Shown: positions 51,731 to 60,030 of the stretch, piece by piece
Layout: each line of letters starts with the position of its first letter
Numbering within the stretch: position 1 is the stretch's first letter
Assembly (NCBI GenBank): GCA_019359495.1
Contig: JAHHHF010000109.1
Span: forward strand, 1 to 60,030
Direction: 5' to 3'
Origin: Goleter apudmare HA4340-LM2
GTDB taxonomy: Bacteria > Cyanobacteriota > Cyanobacteriia > Cyanobacteriales > Nostocaceae
DNA length: 60,030 nt
Notes under the pieces: generated by a model
The model's database searches: none
What the model saw: the letters and a program-made list of their open reading frames with translations, nothing else
What the model was told of the DNA's origin: nothing
Made by a program: the position numbers and the translations under genes

Positions 51731-52033
51731 TTAAATTTGACCGCTAAAGGCAGGCTTTACTTTACGGTCAATCCTTTCCCCCAAGTCTTCAGCAATCGTC
51801 AAAGAATTTGGTTTGCAACGCTTCACATTGACTGCAATTCCTTGTGCGCCTTCCAACTCCAAATCCTCTACATAGCCTTTGAGGGCTATTTTGGCATCCG
51901 CAGAACTCAGAAACGGCCCGAAGTAGTATGTGCAACGGGGATTTTGTGTCACAATTTCTACCCACCAAGCCAAGCCGAGGTTGTTGACTGTATTAATCAA
52001 CGATTCTTTGAGGTCATCCCAAATGGTTTTCAT
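51731..52033 (-). CDS. DUF1816 protein
   Basis: A 100-residue DUF1816 protein, a cyanobacterial family weakly related to the CpcD-type phycobilisome linker domain, role unknown. Family text: GLAWWVEIVTQNPRCTYYFG, PFLSSADAKIALKGYVEDLE and VKRCKPNSLTIAEDLGERID. It converges on the hydrolase gene with 48 bases between. Confidence 0.85.
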   Translation of the reverse strand: MKTIWDDLKESLINTVNNLGLAWWVEIVTQNPRCTYYFGPFLSSADAKIALKGYVEDLELEGAQGIAVNVKRCKPNSLTIAEDLGERIDRKVKPAFSGQI

Positions 52034-52127
52034 GGTAGTTGCCGTTTTATCAATAAGGTAGTGGTTGTTAAACGGTGTTTAGCTAGTTTTTCCTTTACAT
52101 TTCTTTATACTCTTTTACTCTGAATTT

Positions 52128-53099
52128 TCATAGAGGTTTTTGTAACTTATCCAGATAAAGTGTGTTTAACGAACGTTGGCGGTAAATTTCATAAAGTGCC
52201 ATTCCTGAGGCTACCGAGGCATTGAGGCTAGGAGTTTTGCCCAGTAGGGGAATTGACACCAAAACATCACAAGATCGTTGTGTTAACATGCTCAAGCCTT
52301 CGCCTTCTGAACCTACTACCAAAACGATAGGTCCACTGAAATTTATCGTATGCAGGGGTTCGCTACCGGTAACAGCAGTACCATAAATCCAAAAACCAGC
52401 CTCCTTTAATTCTTCCAAAGCACGGCCAAGATTAATGACTCTGGCTACGGGAAAGTTTTCTAATGCCCCTGCTGCTACTTTTACCACGGTGGAAGTGATC
52501 CCAGCTGCTCTGCGTTGGGGAATTACTAAACCTTGAGCACCTATAGCTTCCGCAGTGCGAATAATTGCTCCCAAGTTGTGGGGGTCTGTAATACCGTCAG
52601 CCACCACAATCACTGGATCTGTGACTGATTTAGCCTGTGCAATCAGTTCATGTAGCTCAATATAGGTATAGGGTGAAATTTGCGCTGCTATGCCTTGATG
52701 ATTAGCACCATCTGTAATTTGGTCTAGGCGCTTTGGTTCTACTTCATCAATAACTGCACCATTTTCCTTAGCTTGCAGGATCAAATGGTGAAAGCGGGGA
52801 TCGTAGCGTAAACGGGTAGTAACCCAGATGCGGTTGAGGCCACGCTGACTTTCCAAGGCGCTCAAAACTGGATGACGACCGTAGATGAGATCGCTATCTT
52901 CTGAGATTGGTTTGGGGGCTGACGATGGTGCTGAGACCTGACGATGCTGGCGTGGAGAAGCCGCTATACTGTTGCTATCTCCAGGTCTAGGATGGCGAAT
53001 CGGATTAGCAAGGACAAGTTTACTCTTGCTCTTAATTTTTACTGGTTGCCCACGATTTGGTTCGCCAGCTGTTTTGATTTTTCTTGGTTTGTTAGTCAT
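52128..53099 (-). CDS. rlmB: 23S rRNA guanosine-2'-O-methyltransferase (SpoU/TrmH family)
   Basis: A 323-residue SpoU (SPOUT) methyltransferase, most like RlmB, which methylates the 2'-O of G2251 in 23S rRNA. Residues 1-70 form a basic, low-complexity N-terminal extension ([20 protein letters not shown]); RNA-binding substrate domain ~75-150 ([11 protein letters not shown]); catalytic knot with [20 protein letters not shown] (Asn/Arg), [12 protein letters not shown] and [20 protein letters not shown]. It lies upstream of DUF1816 on the same strand, 94 bases apart, and 94 bases after mrnC. Confidence 0.9.
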   Translation of the reverse strand: MTNKPRKIKTAGEPNRGQPVKIKSKSKLVLANPIRHPRPGDSNSIAASPRQHRQVSAPSSAPKPISEDSDLIYGRHPVLSALESQRGLNRIWVTTRLRYDPRFHHLILQAKENGAVIDEVEPKRLDQITDGANHQGIAAQISPYTYIELHELIAQAKSVTDPVIVVADGITDPHNLGAIIRTAEAIGAQGLVIPQRRAAGITSTVVKVAAGALENFPVARVINLGRALEELKEAGFWIYGTAVTGSEPLHTINFSGPIVLVVGSEGEGLSMLTQRSCDVLVSIPLLGKTPSLNASVASGMALYEIYRQRSLNTLYLDKLQKPL

Positions 53100-53193
53100 G
53101 AGTGTCTTTGATATAGCTTAAGAGTGGGCGCACTAATACCTCAATTTACCGAGATCACTTTACTGATTTTGCTTTCGTGAGATTGATCTCTCA

Positions 53194-53673
53194 CTATTTC
53201 TCTAGATGGAGTTTTTGCAACAGTTCAGTTAAGCGCTGAAAATCACTGAGGTATAGATAGCCAATTAATGTTTCTAGACTGGTTGCTTGTTGGTAAACTT
53301 CGGGATCAACCCGCTTGGGGCGTCCTGTAGCGGCGTTGCGACCTCGGCGGACAATTTCTAATTCATTGGTATTGAGATAAGGAGTCAGCGATCGCAAATG
53401 TAGCGCTTGTTTTTCTGCTCTTACCTGTGCCACTACCAGACGATGGTAAGTGTCTGGTCGCTGCAATGGCAGTAGATAAGACATCCTAACATATAATTCA
53501 TATATTGCATCCCCCACATACGCTAATGCTGCCGGAGAAAGTTGTTGCAAATGTGACTGAGATATGCATTGGTGTATATGCGCTGTGCTTGCCAAGAGTG
53601 CTTGAGAAAAAGATGAATCCTGCGGGGTGGCTTCATCTCGTCCATCTAATATCTCTTCCTCCTTTGACTTCAC
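53194..53673 (-). CDS. mrnC: mini-ribonuclease III
   Basis: A 159-residue Mini-III, an RNase III catalytic domain without the dsRNA-binding domain, that matures 23S rRNA ends. The signature is ALAYVGDAIYELYVRMSYLL (catalytic Asp in VGDAIYE), RRGRNAATG and the closing SLETLIGYLYLSDFQRLTEL with the second acidic site. It is directly upstream of rlmB on the same strand, so two 23S rRNA-processing enzymes are likely co-expressed. Confidence 0.92.
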   Translation of the reverse strand: MKSKEEEILDGRDEATPQDSSFSQALLASTAHIHQCISQSHLQQLSPAALAYVGDAIYELYVRMSYLLPLQRPDTYHRLVVAQVRAEKQALHLRSLTPYLNTNELEIVRRGRNAATGRPKRVDPEVYQQATSLETLIGYLYLSDFQRLTELLQKLHLEK

Positions 53674-54024
53674 AAGTTAACCATTCCTTGACGGGCTACA
53701 TTCGGTACGCGGCTTCAGGGATACTTATCTTACCCTAAGCGGGACACCCTGCGATACTTAGTGATAACTACACTAGCAAAAATTACTGACTAAATTTTAT
53801 CTTTTTAATTAAGTAACTGAGATTTGGGGCGTCGTGGGGCAAGTTGCATAGTTTGTTAGCTATAAACCTTGACCTTTGGCCCTATCTCTATTATTCACAA
53901 CCAAAGTTTTAAATGTGCTGGTGTTGTGCCTCTCTCGCAAGGAGAGAGGTGCGCCAGCTATTATAAAATCTCAACTATCCAGATAAAACATCGGATAGCT
54001 AGATGAATCTCTCTGGCCAAGCAA
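53674..54024. other. gene-free stretch with a CCTCTCTC hairpin
   Basis: CCTCTCTC and GAGAGAGG (53930-53950) pair around GCAAG. No T run follows, so it is more likely a dispersed repeat than a terminator. No gene is seen. Confidence 0.45.
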
Positions 54025-54471
54025 TCAAGATGGCTTGATGTTTTCTAGAGCCGCTTCAACGTTTGGTTGCAGGGAGAGAAACTTCTCTAAGCGAACAAGC
54101 TTGACTGTTTGAGTGACGCGGGCGTTGGTGACAATTTGCAAAGTGCCATTAGCAGTTTGAGCCTGCTTGGCTAGTTGTACCAAAGCACCCAAGCCGGAGC
54201 TATCTACAAAGTCGATTTGTGAGAGATCCAGGATAATGTGCTTTGGACCCTCATCAATCTTGCTACCAAGTACTTTGCGAAATGTCGGCTCAGAAAAGGC
54301 ATCTAACAAACCTGTGAGGCGGAATAGCTGACAGTTATCCCGGGCTTCACGAGTGCCCCTCAGGCTCACGGTTAGATTTAGTGGCTCAGCAATAACTCCC
54401 TCCTCATGGTGAAAGTGAACGCTCAAGTATAAATGGTTTTGGGGCGTTTTGTCTACAATCTGGTGGGGCAT
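54025..54471 (-). CDS. STAS-domain anti-sigma factor antagonist
   Basis: A 148-residue protein whose C-terminal ~110 residues form a STAS domain. LDLSQIDFVDSSGLGALVQL holds the phosphorylatable Ser, FRLTGLLDAFSEPTFRKVLG and LQIVTNARVTQTVKLVRLEK complete the fold. It would bind an anti-sigma kinase of the RsbW/SpoIIAB type when unphosphorylated. No such kinase or sigma gene is nearby. The N-terminal ~35 residues are a polar extension. Confidence 0.88.
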   Translation of the reverse strand: MPHQIVDKTPQNHLYLSVHFHHEEGVIAEPLNLTVSLRGTREARDNCQLFRLTGLLDAFSEPTFRKVLGSKIDEGPKHIILDLSQIDFVDSSGLGALVQLAKQAQTANGTLQIVTNARVTQTVKLVRLEKFLSLQPNVEAALENIKPS

Positions 54472-54582
54472 TGGGGAGCCAGTTGCGTGGGCGGGTTTCC
54501 CGACTTAAGCAAACTGGCGTCATTGGGCATGGGGCATGAGTTAAAAGTCGTTCTCCCTATTTCCTATTGCCTATTCCCATTT

Positions 54583-55749
54583 TTAACTCACTTCAGCTTT
54601 GACAGTTTCTCGTGCTGCTCGCATTTGTTGGACAAATTGTGCAAACAGGTAATCAGCATCATGAGGGCCAGGACTGGCTTCTGGGTGATACTGTACGGAA
54701 AATATGGGTAGAGATTTATGACGTACCCCAGCTACGGTGCCATCGTTCAAGTTAAGATGACTAACTTCGACAACTGCCGCAGGTAAGGAATCTGGATTGA
54801 TCGCAAAACTGTGGTTTTGGCTAGTAATTTCCACCCGTTGTTGTAAACCCGCAGGCTGATTTAAACCGCGATGCCCAAACTTGAGTTTAAAAGTTTCTGC
54901 CCCTAAGGCATGACCCAATATTTGGTGTCCCATACAAATGCCAAAGATGGGTTTTTGACTGGTTAGTAATGCTTTGGTAGTTGCGATGCCTTCGGTGACT
55001 GCGGCTGGGTCTCCGGGCCCATTAGACAGAAAGATGCCGTCTGGGTTGTATTTGAGGATTTCTGCTGGTGGTGTATGGGCAGGGACGACAATCACACGGC
55101 AACCATAACTGGCCAAGCGACGCAGTATATTGCGTTTGACACCAAAGTCAAGGGCCACGACTGTGAAGGATTCCCCAATATTCGCTCCCTCATCTGAGTT
55201 GAATTCCCAAACTGGGGTTGTGGGATTTGACCATTCATAAACCTCTGGGGTCGTGACTTCCCGTACCAGATTTAATCCTGCCATGCTGGGAGCTGCCAGT
55301 ACCTGCTCTAGCAACTCACCCTCATCAAGAATGGAGGTAGAAATACCACCGTTTATAGCTCCCACTGTGCGAATCTTGCGGGTGAGAGCGCGGGTATCGA
55401 TGCCGTAGATGCCTGGTATTTGGTGCTGTTTGAGGTAGTCAGATAAAGATTGTGTCGATCGCCAATTACTTGGTTTTTGACAAATATTGCGGGCGATCGC
55501 ACCCTGTACCTGTGGTTTAGCCGATTCTTCGTCTTCGGCATTAACGCCAGTATTCCCTAATTCAGGATAGGTGAACACGACAATCTGACCGCAGTAACTG
55601 GGATCGGTCAGTACTTCTTGATATCCGGTCATGCCAGTGTTGAACACCACTTCCCCGATGGTGGTACCTGTGGCACCAAAAGACCAACCGCGATAAGTAG
55701 TGCCATCTGCCAAGACAAGTAGGGCAGGTATTGCGTCAGACAGGGGCAT
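54583..55749 (-). CDS. carA: carbamoyl-phosphate synthase small subunit
   Basis: A 388-residue glutaminase subunit that supplies ammonia to CarB for carbamoyl phosphate (arginine and pyrimidine routes). N-terminal CPSase_sm domain ([34 protein letters not shown]) and C-terminal class I amidotransferase with nucleophile Cys in [15 protein letters not shown] and the HxE pair in [10 protein letters not shown]. Length is normal. carB is not in the window, as is usual when car genes are unlinked. ATG 55749 is flanked by repeat text. Confidence 0.95.
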   Translation of the reverse strand: MPLSDAIPALLVLADGTTYRGWSFGATGTTIGEVVFNTGMTGYQEVLTDPSYCGQIVVFTYPELGNTGVNAEDEESAKPQVQGAIARNICQKPSNWRSTQSLSDYLKQHQIPGIYGIDTRALTRKIRTVGAINGGISTSILDEGELLEQVLAAPSMAGLNLVREVTTPEVYEWSNPTTPVWEFNSDEGANIGESFTVVALDFGVKRNILRRLASYGCRVIVVPAHTPPAEILKYNPDGIFLSNGPGDPAAVTEGIATTKALLTSQKPIFGICMGHQILGHALGAETFKLKFGHRGLNQPAGLQQRVEITSQNHSFAINPDSLPAAVVEVSHLNLNDGTVAGVRHKSLPIFSVQYHPEASPGPHDADYLFAQFVQQMRAARETVKAEVS

Positions 55750-55774
55750 AGGCTTTGAACGCTAAACGTTGAGG

Positions 55775-55808
55775 GCATGGGCTTCGGCTTCGCTCAACCG
55801 AACGGGCA
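55775..55808. repeat. GCTTCGCTCAACCGAAC dispersed repeat
   Basis: CATGGGCTTCGGCTTCGCTC then AACCGAACGGGCAT is another variant of the GAGCGAAGTCGAAG family, upstream of carA. Confidence 0.5.
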
Positions 55809-56039
55809 TGGATATAGGGTGAAACGTTTCCCCCATTCCAATTTTTAGTGCTTACCTTTGATTCCCTAGGAAGCTGCGATCGCTAATTATCCCATGAGTT
55901 CATAAATTCCGCATTCTCATGCTAATTAATTAAAAATTAAAATATTGAGTAGGCTATATAAATAGGCAAAAACTTTTTTGCGGCATCAGTGGCAGGAGTA
56001 GATTTACAAGCCCTTGGGCAGGTAGAATCAAAATTAATT

Positions 56040-57092
56040 ATGCTTCAGTCTTTTTTGTCCCGTGCAACCCTAATTTTTCTGGCAAGTGCGCTAGCGGTTT
56101 CGGGTGTTGCCTGTAGTAAAGATAAACAAACTACTACGACTCGTGGTAATGAGCAGCCTGAGCCTGCGGGCAATCTGCCGCAGCCGCCCCTTGTCGAGGC
56201 AGCAACAACACCATTATCCAGCCCTAAACCACTACCACAGTCTGATGTTGAACCCAATTCTTTTGAATTGGCGCTAGACAAAGCCGCAGGTGCGATGACA
56301 ATTAGCCAATCTGCCCAATCCCCGGATGATTGGGACTTGGTGGCGAGTCAGTTTCAAGATGCGATCGCGCTGATGAGAAAAGTGCGGCAACAAAGTCCCA
56401 ACTTTGCAGTTGCTCAACTCAAAATCTCAGAATATCAGAGCCAGATCAAATATGCTTTACAGAAATCAGCTCCCCAACCCCCACTCTCAGCAGAGGCAGA
56501 ACCAAAGCGGGTGGTAGTTGTTGTCCCTCAAGCACAACAAAACACACCAAAACTCCCCCCGTCCCTATCCCCGCCTCTACAAGCCAGGCTATTAGTACCA
56601 AAGCCCATCTCACCCCCATCAGCACAGTTTGCCCAAGACACTGAATTAGTGACGGTTCCGATTAAACGACGACTGGGTGGGACGCCAATTATCGACGTTA
56701 CCTTCAACGGTGAGCAGCACTTTGAGATGATTGTCGATACAGGGGCTAGTGGCACTGTGATCACCCAAAACATGGCTAACGCTTTGGGAGTAGTGCCAGT
56801 GGGGAAAGCCAAGGCAAATACCGCCAGTTCTAAAGCAGTGGAATTCACCATCGGCTATGTTGATTCGATGGCAGTGGCTGGGGTAGTAGTGAATAAAGTA
56901 CCAGTAGCGATCGCTGGCTCTGAATTAGAAACTGGACTACTGGGCCATGACTTTTTTGGCAACTACGATGTCACCATCAAACGCCATGTCGTGGAATTTC
57001 GCCCACAGTCCAATTCGGAGATCAATTCCCCAGGAACTGGACTAATTGCTCCAACTTTGTCCAAGGAGCGCCACTATCTAGGATCTCCCTAG
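56040..57092 (+). CDS. retropepsin-like aspartic protease lipoprotein
   Basis: A ~350-residue protein. ATG 56040 ([20 protein letters not shown]) gives a lipoprotein signal with lipobox SGVAC; GTG 55989 would bury it. Residues ~50-200 are Pro-rich, with a helical stretch ([20 protein letters not shown], a TPR-like segment). Residues ~215-330 form a single retropepsin-type domain with the catalytic motif [13 protein letters not shown] and the second G-x-x-G-x-D-F ([13 protein letters not shown]). Such proteases act as dimers in the periplasm. The last 71 bases overlap the 3' end of trpD, read on the opposite strand. Confidence 0.82.
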   Translation: MLQSFLSRATLIFLASALAVSGVACSKDKQTTTTRGNEQPEPAGNLPQPPLVEAATTPLSSPKPLPQSDVEPNSFELALDKAAGAMTISQSAQSPDDWDLVASQFQDAIALMRKVRQQSPNFAVAQLKISEYQSQIKYALQKSAPQPPLSAEAEPKRVVVVVPQAQQNTPKLPPSLSPPLQARLLVPKPISPPSAQFAQDTELVTVPIKRRLGGTPIIDVTFNGEQHFEMIVDTGASGTVITQNMANALGVVPVGKAKANTASSKAVEFTIGYVDSMAVAGVVVNKVPVAIAGSELETGLLGHDFFGNYDVTIKRHVVEFRPQSNSEINSPGTGLIAPTLSKERHYLGSP

Positions 57093-58098
57093 CAGCTTTA
57101 ATCCCTTCGGCATGTGATAGCAGTGGGATCACACCCGCCACTTGCAGCGCCAAGGAAGCATTTAAGGCCACTGCGTCACGTTGTGCTTGAGTGCCTTTTC
57201 CTTGCAGTACCGCCTTGAGAATCTCGGCGTTTTCTTGGACATCTCCACCCCGTAGCGCACTAATAGGAGCAGGCGTTAAACCAACTGCTTCGGGATTGAC
57301 AGTAGTTAGCTGCACTTCTCCTCCAGATAACACCGCTAAATCAGTTAAATCCCCTAATCCTGCTTCATCAAGCCTTTCTCGCCCGTGCAGCACAATTGCC
57401 TTTTGCTTACCTAGCTGATGTAAAGCTTGAGCCACCGTTTTTAGCAATTTGGGATCAAATATCCCTACAACTTGTCCGGAAGGGTGTAAAGGATTGACCA
57501 AGGGGCCAAGTAAATTAAACACTGTCCGCACCTTCAGATTACGTCGCAATTGCGCCACAGTTTTTAGTGCCGGATGCCAACCAGGAGCAAACAGGAAAGT
57601 GATACCTACCTCTTGGACTGCGGCTTGTACTCTATCGCCAGCAGCACCCAGGTTTACCCCCAAGGCTTCCAAAACATCGGCGCTACCAGTTAGACTTGAC
57701 GCCGAGCGATTACCATGCTTGGCCACGGGTACACCGTAGGCAGCTGCCACAAAGGCCACGGCTGTGGAAATGTTAAAGGTTGATGAGCCGTCCCCACCAG
57801 TGCCGCAGGTGTCAATCAGGGGAATAGGGTTTGGGGAAGTTTTTGCATACTCAGCCCCTGTTTTTGATTGAGATTGCAATACCTCAGCCATCCCGGTTAA
57901 CTCTTCAGATGAAACCCCTTTGAAATGTAGCGCCGTTAAAATTGCTCCCGATAACTCTGGTGGTACAGCTTCAGTCAGCCACCCTTGCATCAATTGTGCC
58001 GATTGTTTACGAGATAAAGATTGACCATCTATTAGTTGCTGTAACAGTACATACCAACTATGGAATGTTTCTGCTGTTGGGATTGATGAGTTTGTCAT
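57022..58098 (-). CDS. trpD: anthranilate phosphoribosyltransferase
   Basis: A 358-residue enzyme of tryptophan synthesis: anthranilate + PRPP gives phosphoribosylanthranilate. Seen: [20 protein letters not shown] (PRPP loop), [60 protein letters not shown] and [12 protein letters not shown]. Full length. It is transcribed towards the aspartic protease gene and their coding regions overlap by 71 bases tail-to-tail. No other trp gene is near, as in many cyanobacteria. Confidence 0.95.
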   Translation of the reverse strand: MTNSSIPTAETFHSWYVLLQQLIDGQSLSRKQSAQLMQGWLTEAVPPELSGAILTALHFKGVSSEELTGMAEVLQSQSKTGAEYAKTSPNPIPLIDTCGTGGDGSSTFNISTAVAFVAAAYGVPVAKHGNRSASSLTGSADVLEALGVNLGAAGDRVQAAVQEVGITFLFAPGWHPALKTVAQLRRNLKVRTVFNLLGPLVNPLHPSGQVVGIFDPKLLKTVAQALHQLGKQKAIVLHGRERLDEAGLGDLTDLAVLSGGEVQLTTVNPEAVGLTPAPISALRGGDVQENAEILKAVLQGKGTQAQRDAVALNASLALQVAGVIPLLSHAEGIKAAREILDSGAPWTKLEQLVQFLGN

Positions 58099-58799
58099 AC
58101 AACAGGTTTATAAGTAAGTTTTCACTTCCAAACCCCCTTTTTGACATCAAATGTTTTTCAGGAGGTTGCTATCAGCAGGGGGATCAATTTTGTCCAGAAC
58201 AGAATTTTTGCTTACTGAATCCTACCTAAAAATGGGAACGCATCAAAGTCCAGTTGCAATATCCATAACTAACTCAACTTTGCTGAGTGGACTAACAGAC
58301 GACAGGGATTCCACCAGATTAATTTTGATGAGTTGCGACTGTTCATATTCCCGACTCCTTCAAAGGAGTTGGGGATCTATAGTCTCTCAAGTTCATTTTC
58401 TATTAATAAAATAGACCTCTAGATTCAGAGGCAAAACAAGACTGTTTTTATCATTGAGCAATTTTGTATCCAAATTATCAAAATTTGAATAGCCGTGATT
58501 TAGGGGGCATTGCCCAAGATATCTGTATTTTAAAAATTAGGTAGCAATAGTTATGCAATTTTTTATTTTTTAGGAGTGATGATTAGTAACCGCACTTCAG
58601 GATTAACAAGGAGTCTGAATTGCTAGTGCTTGACGAGATATATGTATTGTCTCTGATGCCAAATATATTAAAGATTAGGTAATCTCGAACAGATGTACTT
58701 TTTATAGTGCATCTGGACAGTGACTACTGAATTTGAACAGATTTCATCAGGAAACGCACATCACTACTGTGTAGTCTTGGAGCGGTCATATATCTTTGT
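58099..58799. other. gene-free stretch of 0.7 kb before the carbonic anhydrase
   Basis: Open frames at 57942-58229 and 58151-58414 lack family features and ribosome sites. A small hairpin (CTCCTTCAAAGGAG) lies at 58350-58363. I see nothing else. Confidence 0.45.
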
Positions 58800-59510
58800 G
58801 TGAGGAATTACTCTGTGCCAATTAAACGAATAATTGCTGGTTTGAATGAATTTCATAACAACTATTTCACGGCACACCGCGAACTATTCGAGCATTTATC
58901 TCATGGTCAAAATCCTGAAGTCCTATTCATCACTTGTGCAGACTCGCGGATTGACCCGTTTTTAATTACTCAAAGTCAACCGGGTGACTTGTTTATTATC
59001 CGTAATATTGGTAATATTGTACCACCCTATGGAGCAGCTAATAAAGGTGAAGGTGCTGGGATAGAATATGCCGTTCAAGCTTTAGCGATTGACGATATCG
59101 TTATCTGCGGACATTCTCATTGTGGAGCTATGAAAGGATTATTGCAAATAGGTAATCTTGCTCAACAAATGCCTTTAGTATATGATTGGTTGCAACAATA
59201 TGCTGAACCCACTCGCCGTTTAATTATAGATAACTACAAAGATTATCCCAGCGATCGCCTTTTAAAAATTGCTATTGAACAGAATGTTTTGACCCAAATA
59301 GAAAATCTGGAGACTTATCCGATCATTCGTTCTCGGCTGCACAGTGGTCAACTCACACTTCACGCTTGGATTTATGAAATAGAGAGTGGAGAAGTTTTTG
59401 CTTATGATGGCGAAATAGGTCATTTTAAACTTTTGGAAAATCGCCCATTTCCTGTACCTACTCCATTAATCAGTATACATTCAGAAGAGGATAATGCGTT
59501 TTCAAGATAA
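58800..59510 (+). CDS. beta-type carbonic anhydrase
   Basis: A 236-residue zinc enzyme interconverting CO2 and bicarbonate. Zinc ligands and dyad: Cys 46, Asp 48 and Arg 50 in FITCADSRIDPF, His 105 and Cys 108 in CGHSHCGAMKG. IIRNIGNIVPPYG and GIEYAVQALAIDDIVI are family blocks. There is no signal peptide, so it is cytosolic or carboxysomal. Start: GTG 58800, with GTG 58815 as alternative. Length is within the bacterial range, shorter than the carboxysomal CcaA. It overlaps the SDR start by 17 bases, so they form a two-gene unit. Confidence 0.93.
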   Translation: MRNYSVPIKRIIAGLNEFHNNYFTAHRELFEHLSHGQNPEVLFITCADSRIDPFLITQSQPGDLFIIRNIGNIVPPYGAANKGEGAGIEYAVQALAIDDIVICGHSHCGAMKGLLQIGNLAQQMPLVYDWLQQYAEPTRRLIIDNYKDYPSDRLLKIAIEQNVLTQIENLETYPIIRSRLHSGQLTLHAWIYEIESGEVFAYDGEIGHFKLLENRPFPVPTPLISIHSEEDNAFSR

Positions 59511-59925
59511 AACTATTTGGATCACGGGAGCATCTTCTGGTATCGGTGAGGCACTGGCTTATCAGTTTGCGGCTGAAGGTGCAAAACTGATTATTTCATC
59601 ACGTCGAGAGCAAGAATTACAAAGAGTTAAAGACAATATTCGCAGTGAATGTTTAGTTATTCCTTTTGATAGCAAAGATTTTTTGGCAGTAGAAAATGCA
59701 GTAACCGCCGTTATAGAGCATTACGGTAAAATTGATGTATTAGTGAATAATGCAGGTATCAGTCAACGTTCCTTAGCTATTGATACCCAAGCATTAGTTG
59801 ATAGAGAGATTATGGAAATCAATTATTTTGCTACTATTAATCTCACGAAAAAAGTTTTACCCTACATGATGCAGAATGGTGGTGGACAAATAGCAGTAAT
59901 TTCTACCCGCATTTCTCACAAGTGA
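59494..59925 (+). pseudogene. short-chain dehydrogenase, 3' truncated
   Basis: 143 codons of an SDR. The N-terminal Rossmann half is intact: ITGASSGIGEALAYQFAAEG (cofactor), SSRREQELQ and LVNNAGISQRS. The protein then reads QIAVIST, where the catalytic Ser strand begins, and continues RISHK and stop. The catalytic Ser, Tyr-x3-Lys and the whole second half are absent. Normal length is ~250-270. The break at ~59909, with AT-rich, non-SDR DNA to the window end, suggests an insertion. The start overlaps the carbonic anhydrase. Confidence 0.75.
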
Positions 59926-60030
59926 GGAAAAAACACTTGGATTAGCTAGATTTAGGATAATTTAATTGATACGTCATCAAAATACGTCCAGAGCGTGGGT
60001 AACTCAACGTAAAAAACGAAATGATTAAAG
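59910..60030 (+). mobile_element. possible left end of an insertion sequence
   Basis: From 59910 on (CGCATTTCTCACAAGTGAGG, with inverted TCTCAC/GTGAGG-like text) the sequence no longer encodes SDR. ATGATTAAAG at the very end may start a transposase gene. The other end lies outside the window, so no family can be assigned. Confidence 0.35.

Noticed and set aside
53930-53950. CCTCTCTC hairpin as terminator of mrnC or the STAS gene
   Set aside because: No T run follows on either strand and it lies upstream of both starts or downstream on the wrong side.
57942-58414. frames antisense to and upstream of trpD
   Set aside because: Partly antisense to trpD and without family features.

Overview
This is a chromosomal segment from a filamentous, heterocyst-type cyanobacterium of the Nostoc/Anabaena group. 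The evidence is the dense scatter of the octamer GCGATCGC (HIP1), photosystem II genes (psbK, psbM), a Cph1-type phytochrome with its response regulator, the XisH/XisI pair, cyanobacteria-restricted families (DUF1816, DUF3122, Uma2), heptameric short tandem repeats such as TGACAAA/TGACCAA, and many small dispersed repeats.

Layout. 1-7130: an iron/siderophore locus (end of an ABC exporter, AraC regulator, AMIN-TonB receptor, periplasmic binding lipoprotein, DUF1636 protein), interrupted by a Uma2 gene, a Uma2 fragment and a VapBC-like module whose toxin has a stop at codon 3. 7290-13710: another Uma2 gene, a MITE, a membrane protein, ppsA, xisH-xisI and a GT39 mannosyltransferase-like protein. 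14110-18070: phytochrome, overlapping response regulator and a receiver-histidine kinase. 19255-22164: a GH65 phosphorylase/beta-phosphoglucomutase fusion. 24018-38588: a phosphonate island. 38900-45040: small secreted and membrane proteins, a strongly folded gene-free stretch near 41680-41875, comF and cobS. 45260-48290: tgt, psbK, a ferredoxin, psbM and a universal stress protein. 49158-60030: two CAP-domain paralogues, an alpha/beta hydrolase, DUF1816, rlmB, mrnC, a STAS protein, carA, an aspartic protease-like lipoprotein overlapping trpD, a beta-carbonic anhydrase and a truncated SDR gene at the right edge.

The phosphonate island is the main feature. A textbook cyanobacterial Pho box (three PyTTAAPyPyA repeats, 11-bp period) precedes phnC-phnD-phnD2-phnE (uptake). 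phnF (GntR/HutC) is divergent from phnG-phnH-GNAT-phnI-fosA-like-phnM1-HD oxygenase-phnJ-phnK-phnL-phnM2, and the gap between them holds a perfect HutC-type palindrome next to a second 11-bp direct repeat. The C-P lyase core is complete (GHIJKLM). It also carries a FosA-like enzyme, a second phnM and an HD protein with every residue I recall from the PhnZ diiron oxygenase active site, which suggests a second, oxidative way of breaking C-P bonds in one operon. No phnN or phnP is visible here.

Small repeats have invaded this DNA heavily. Two MITE families show their own target duplications, and GAGCGAAGTCGAAG-type palindromes sit inside phnI and at the ends of several phn reading frames.
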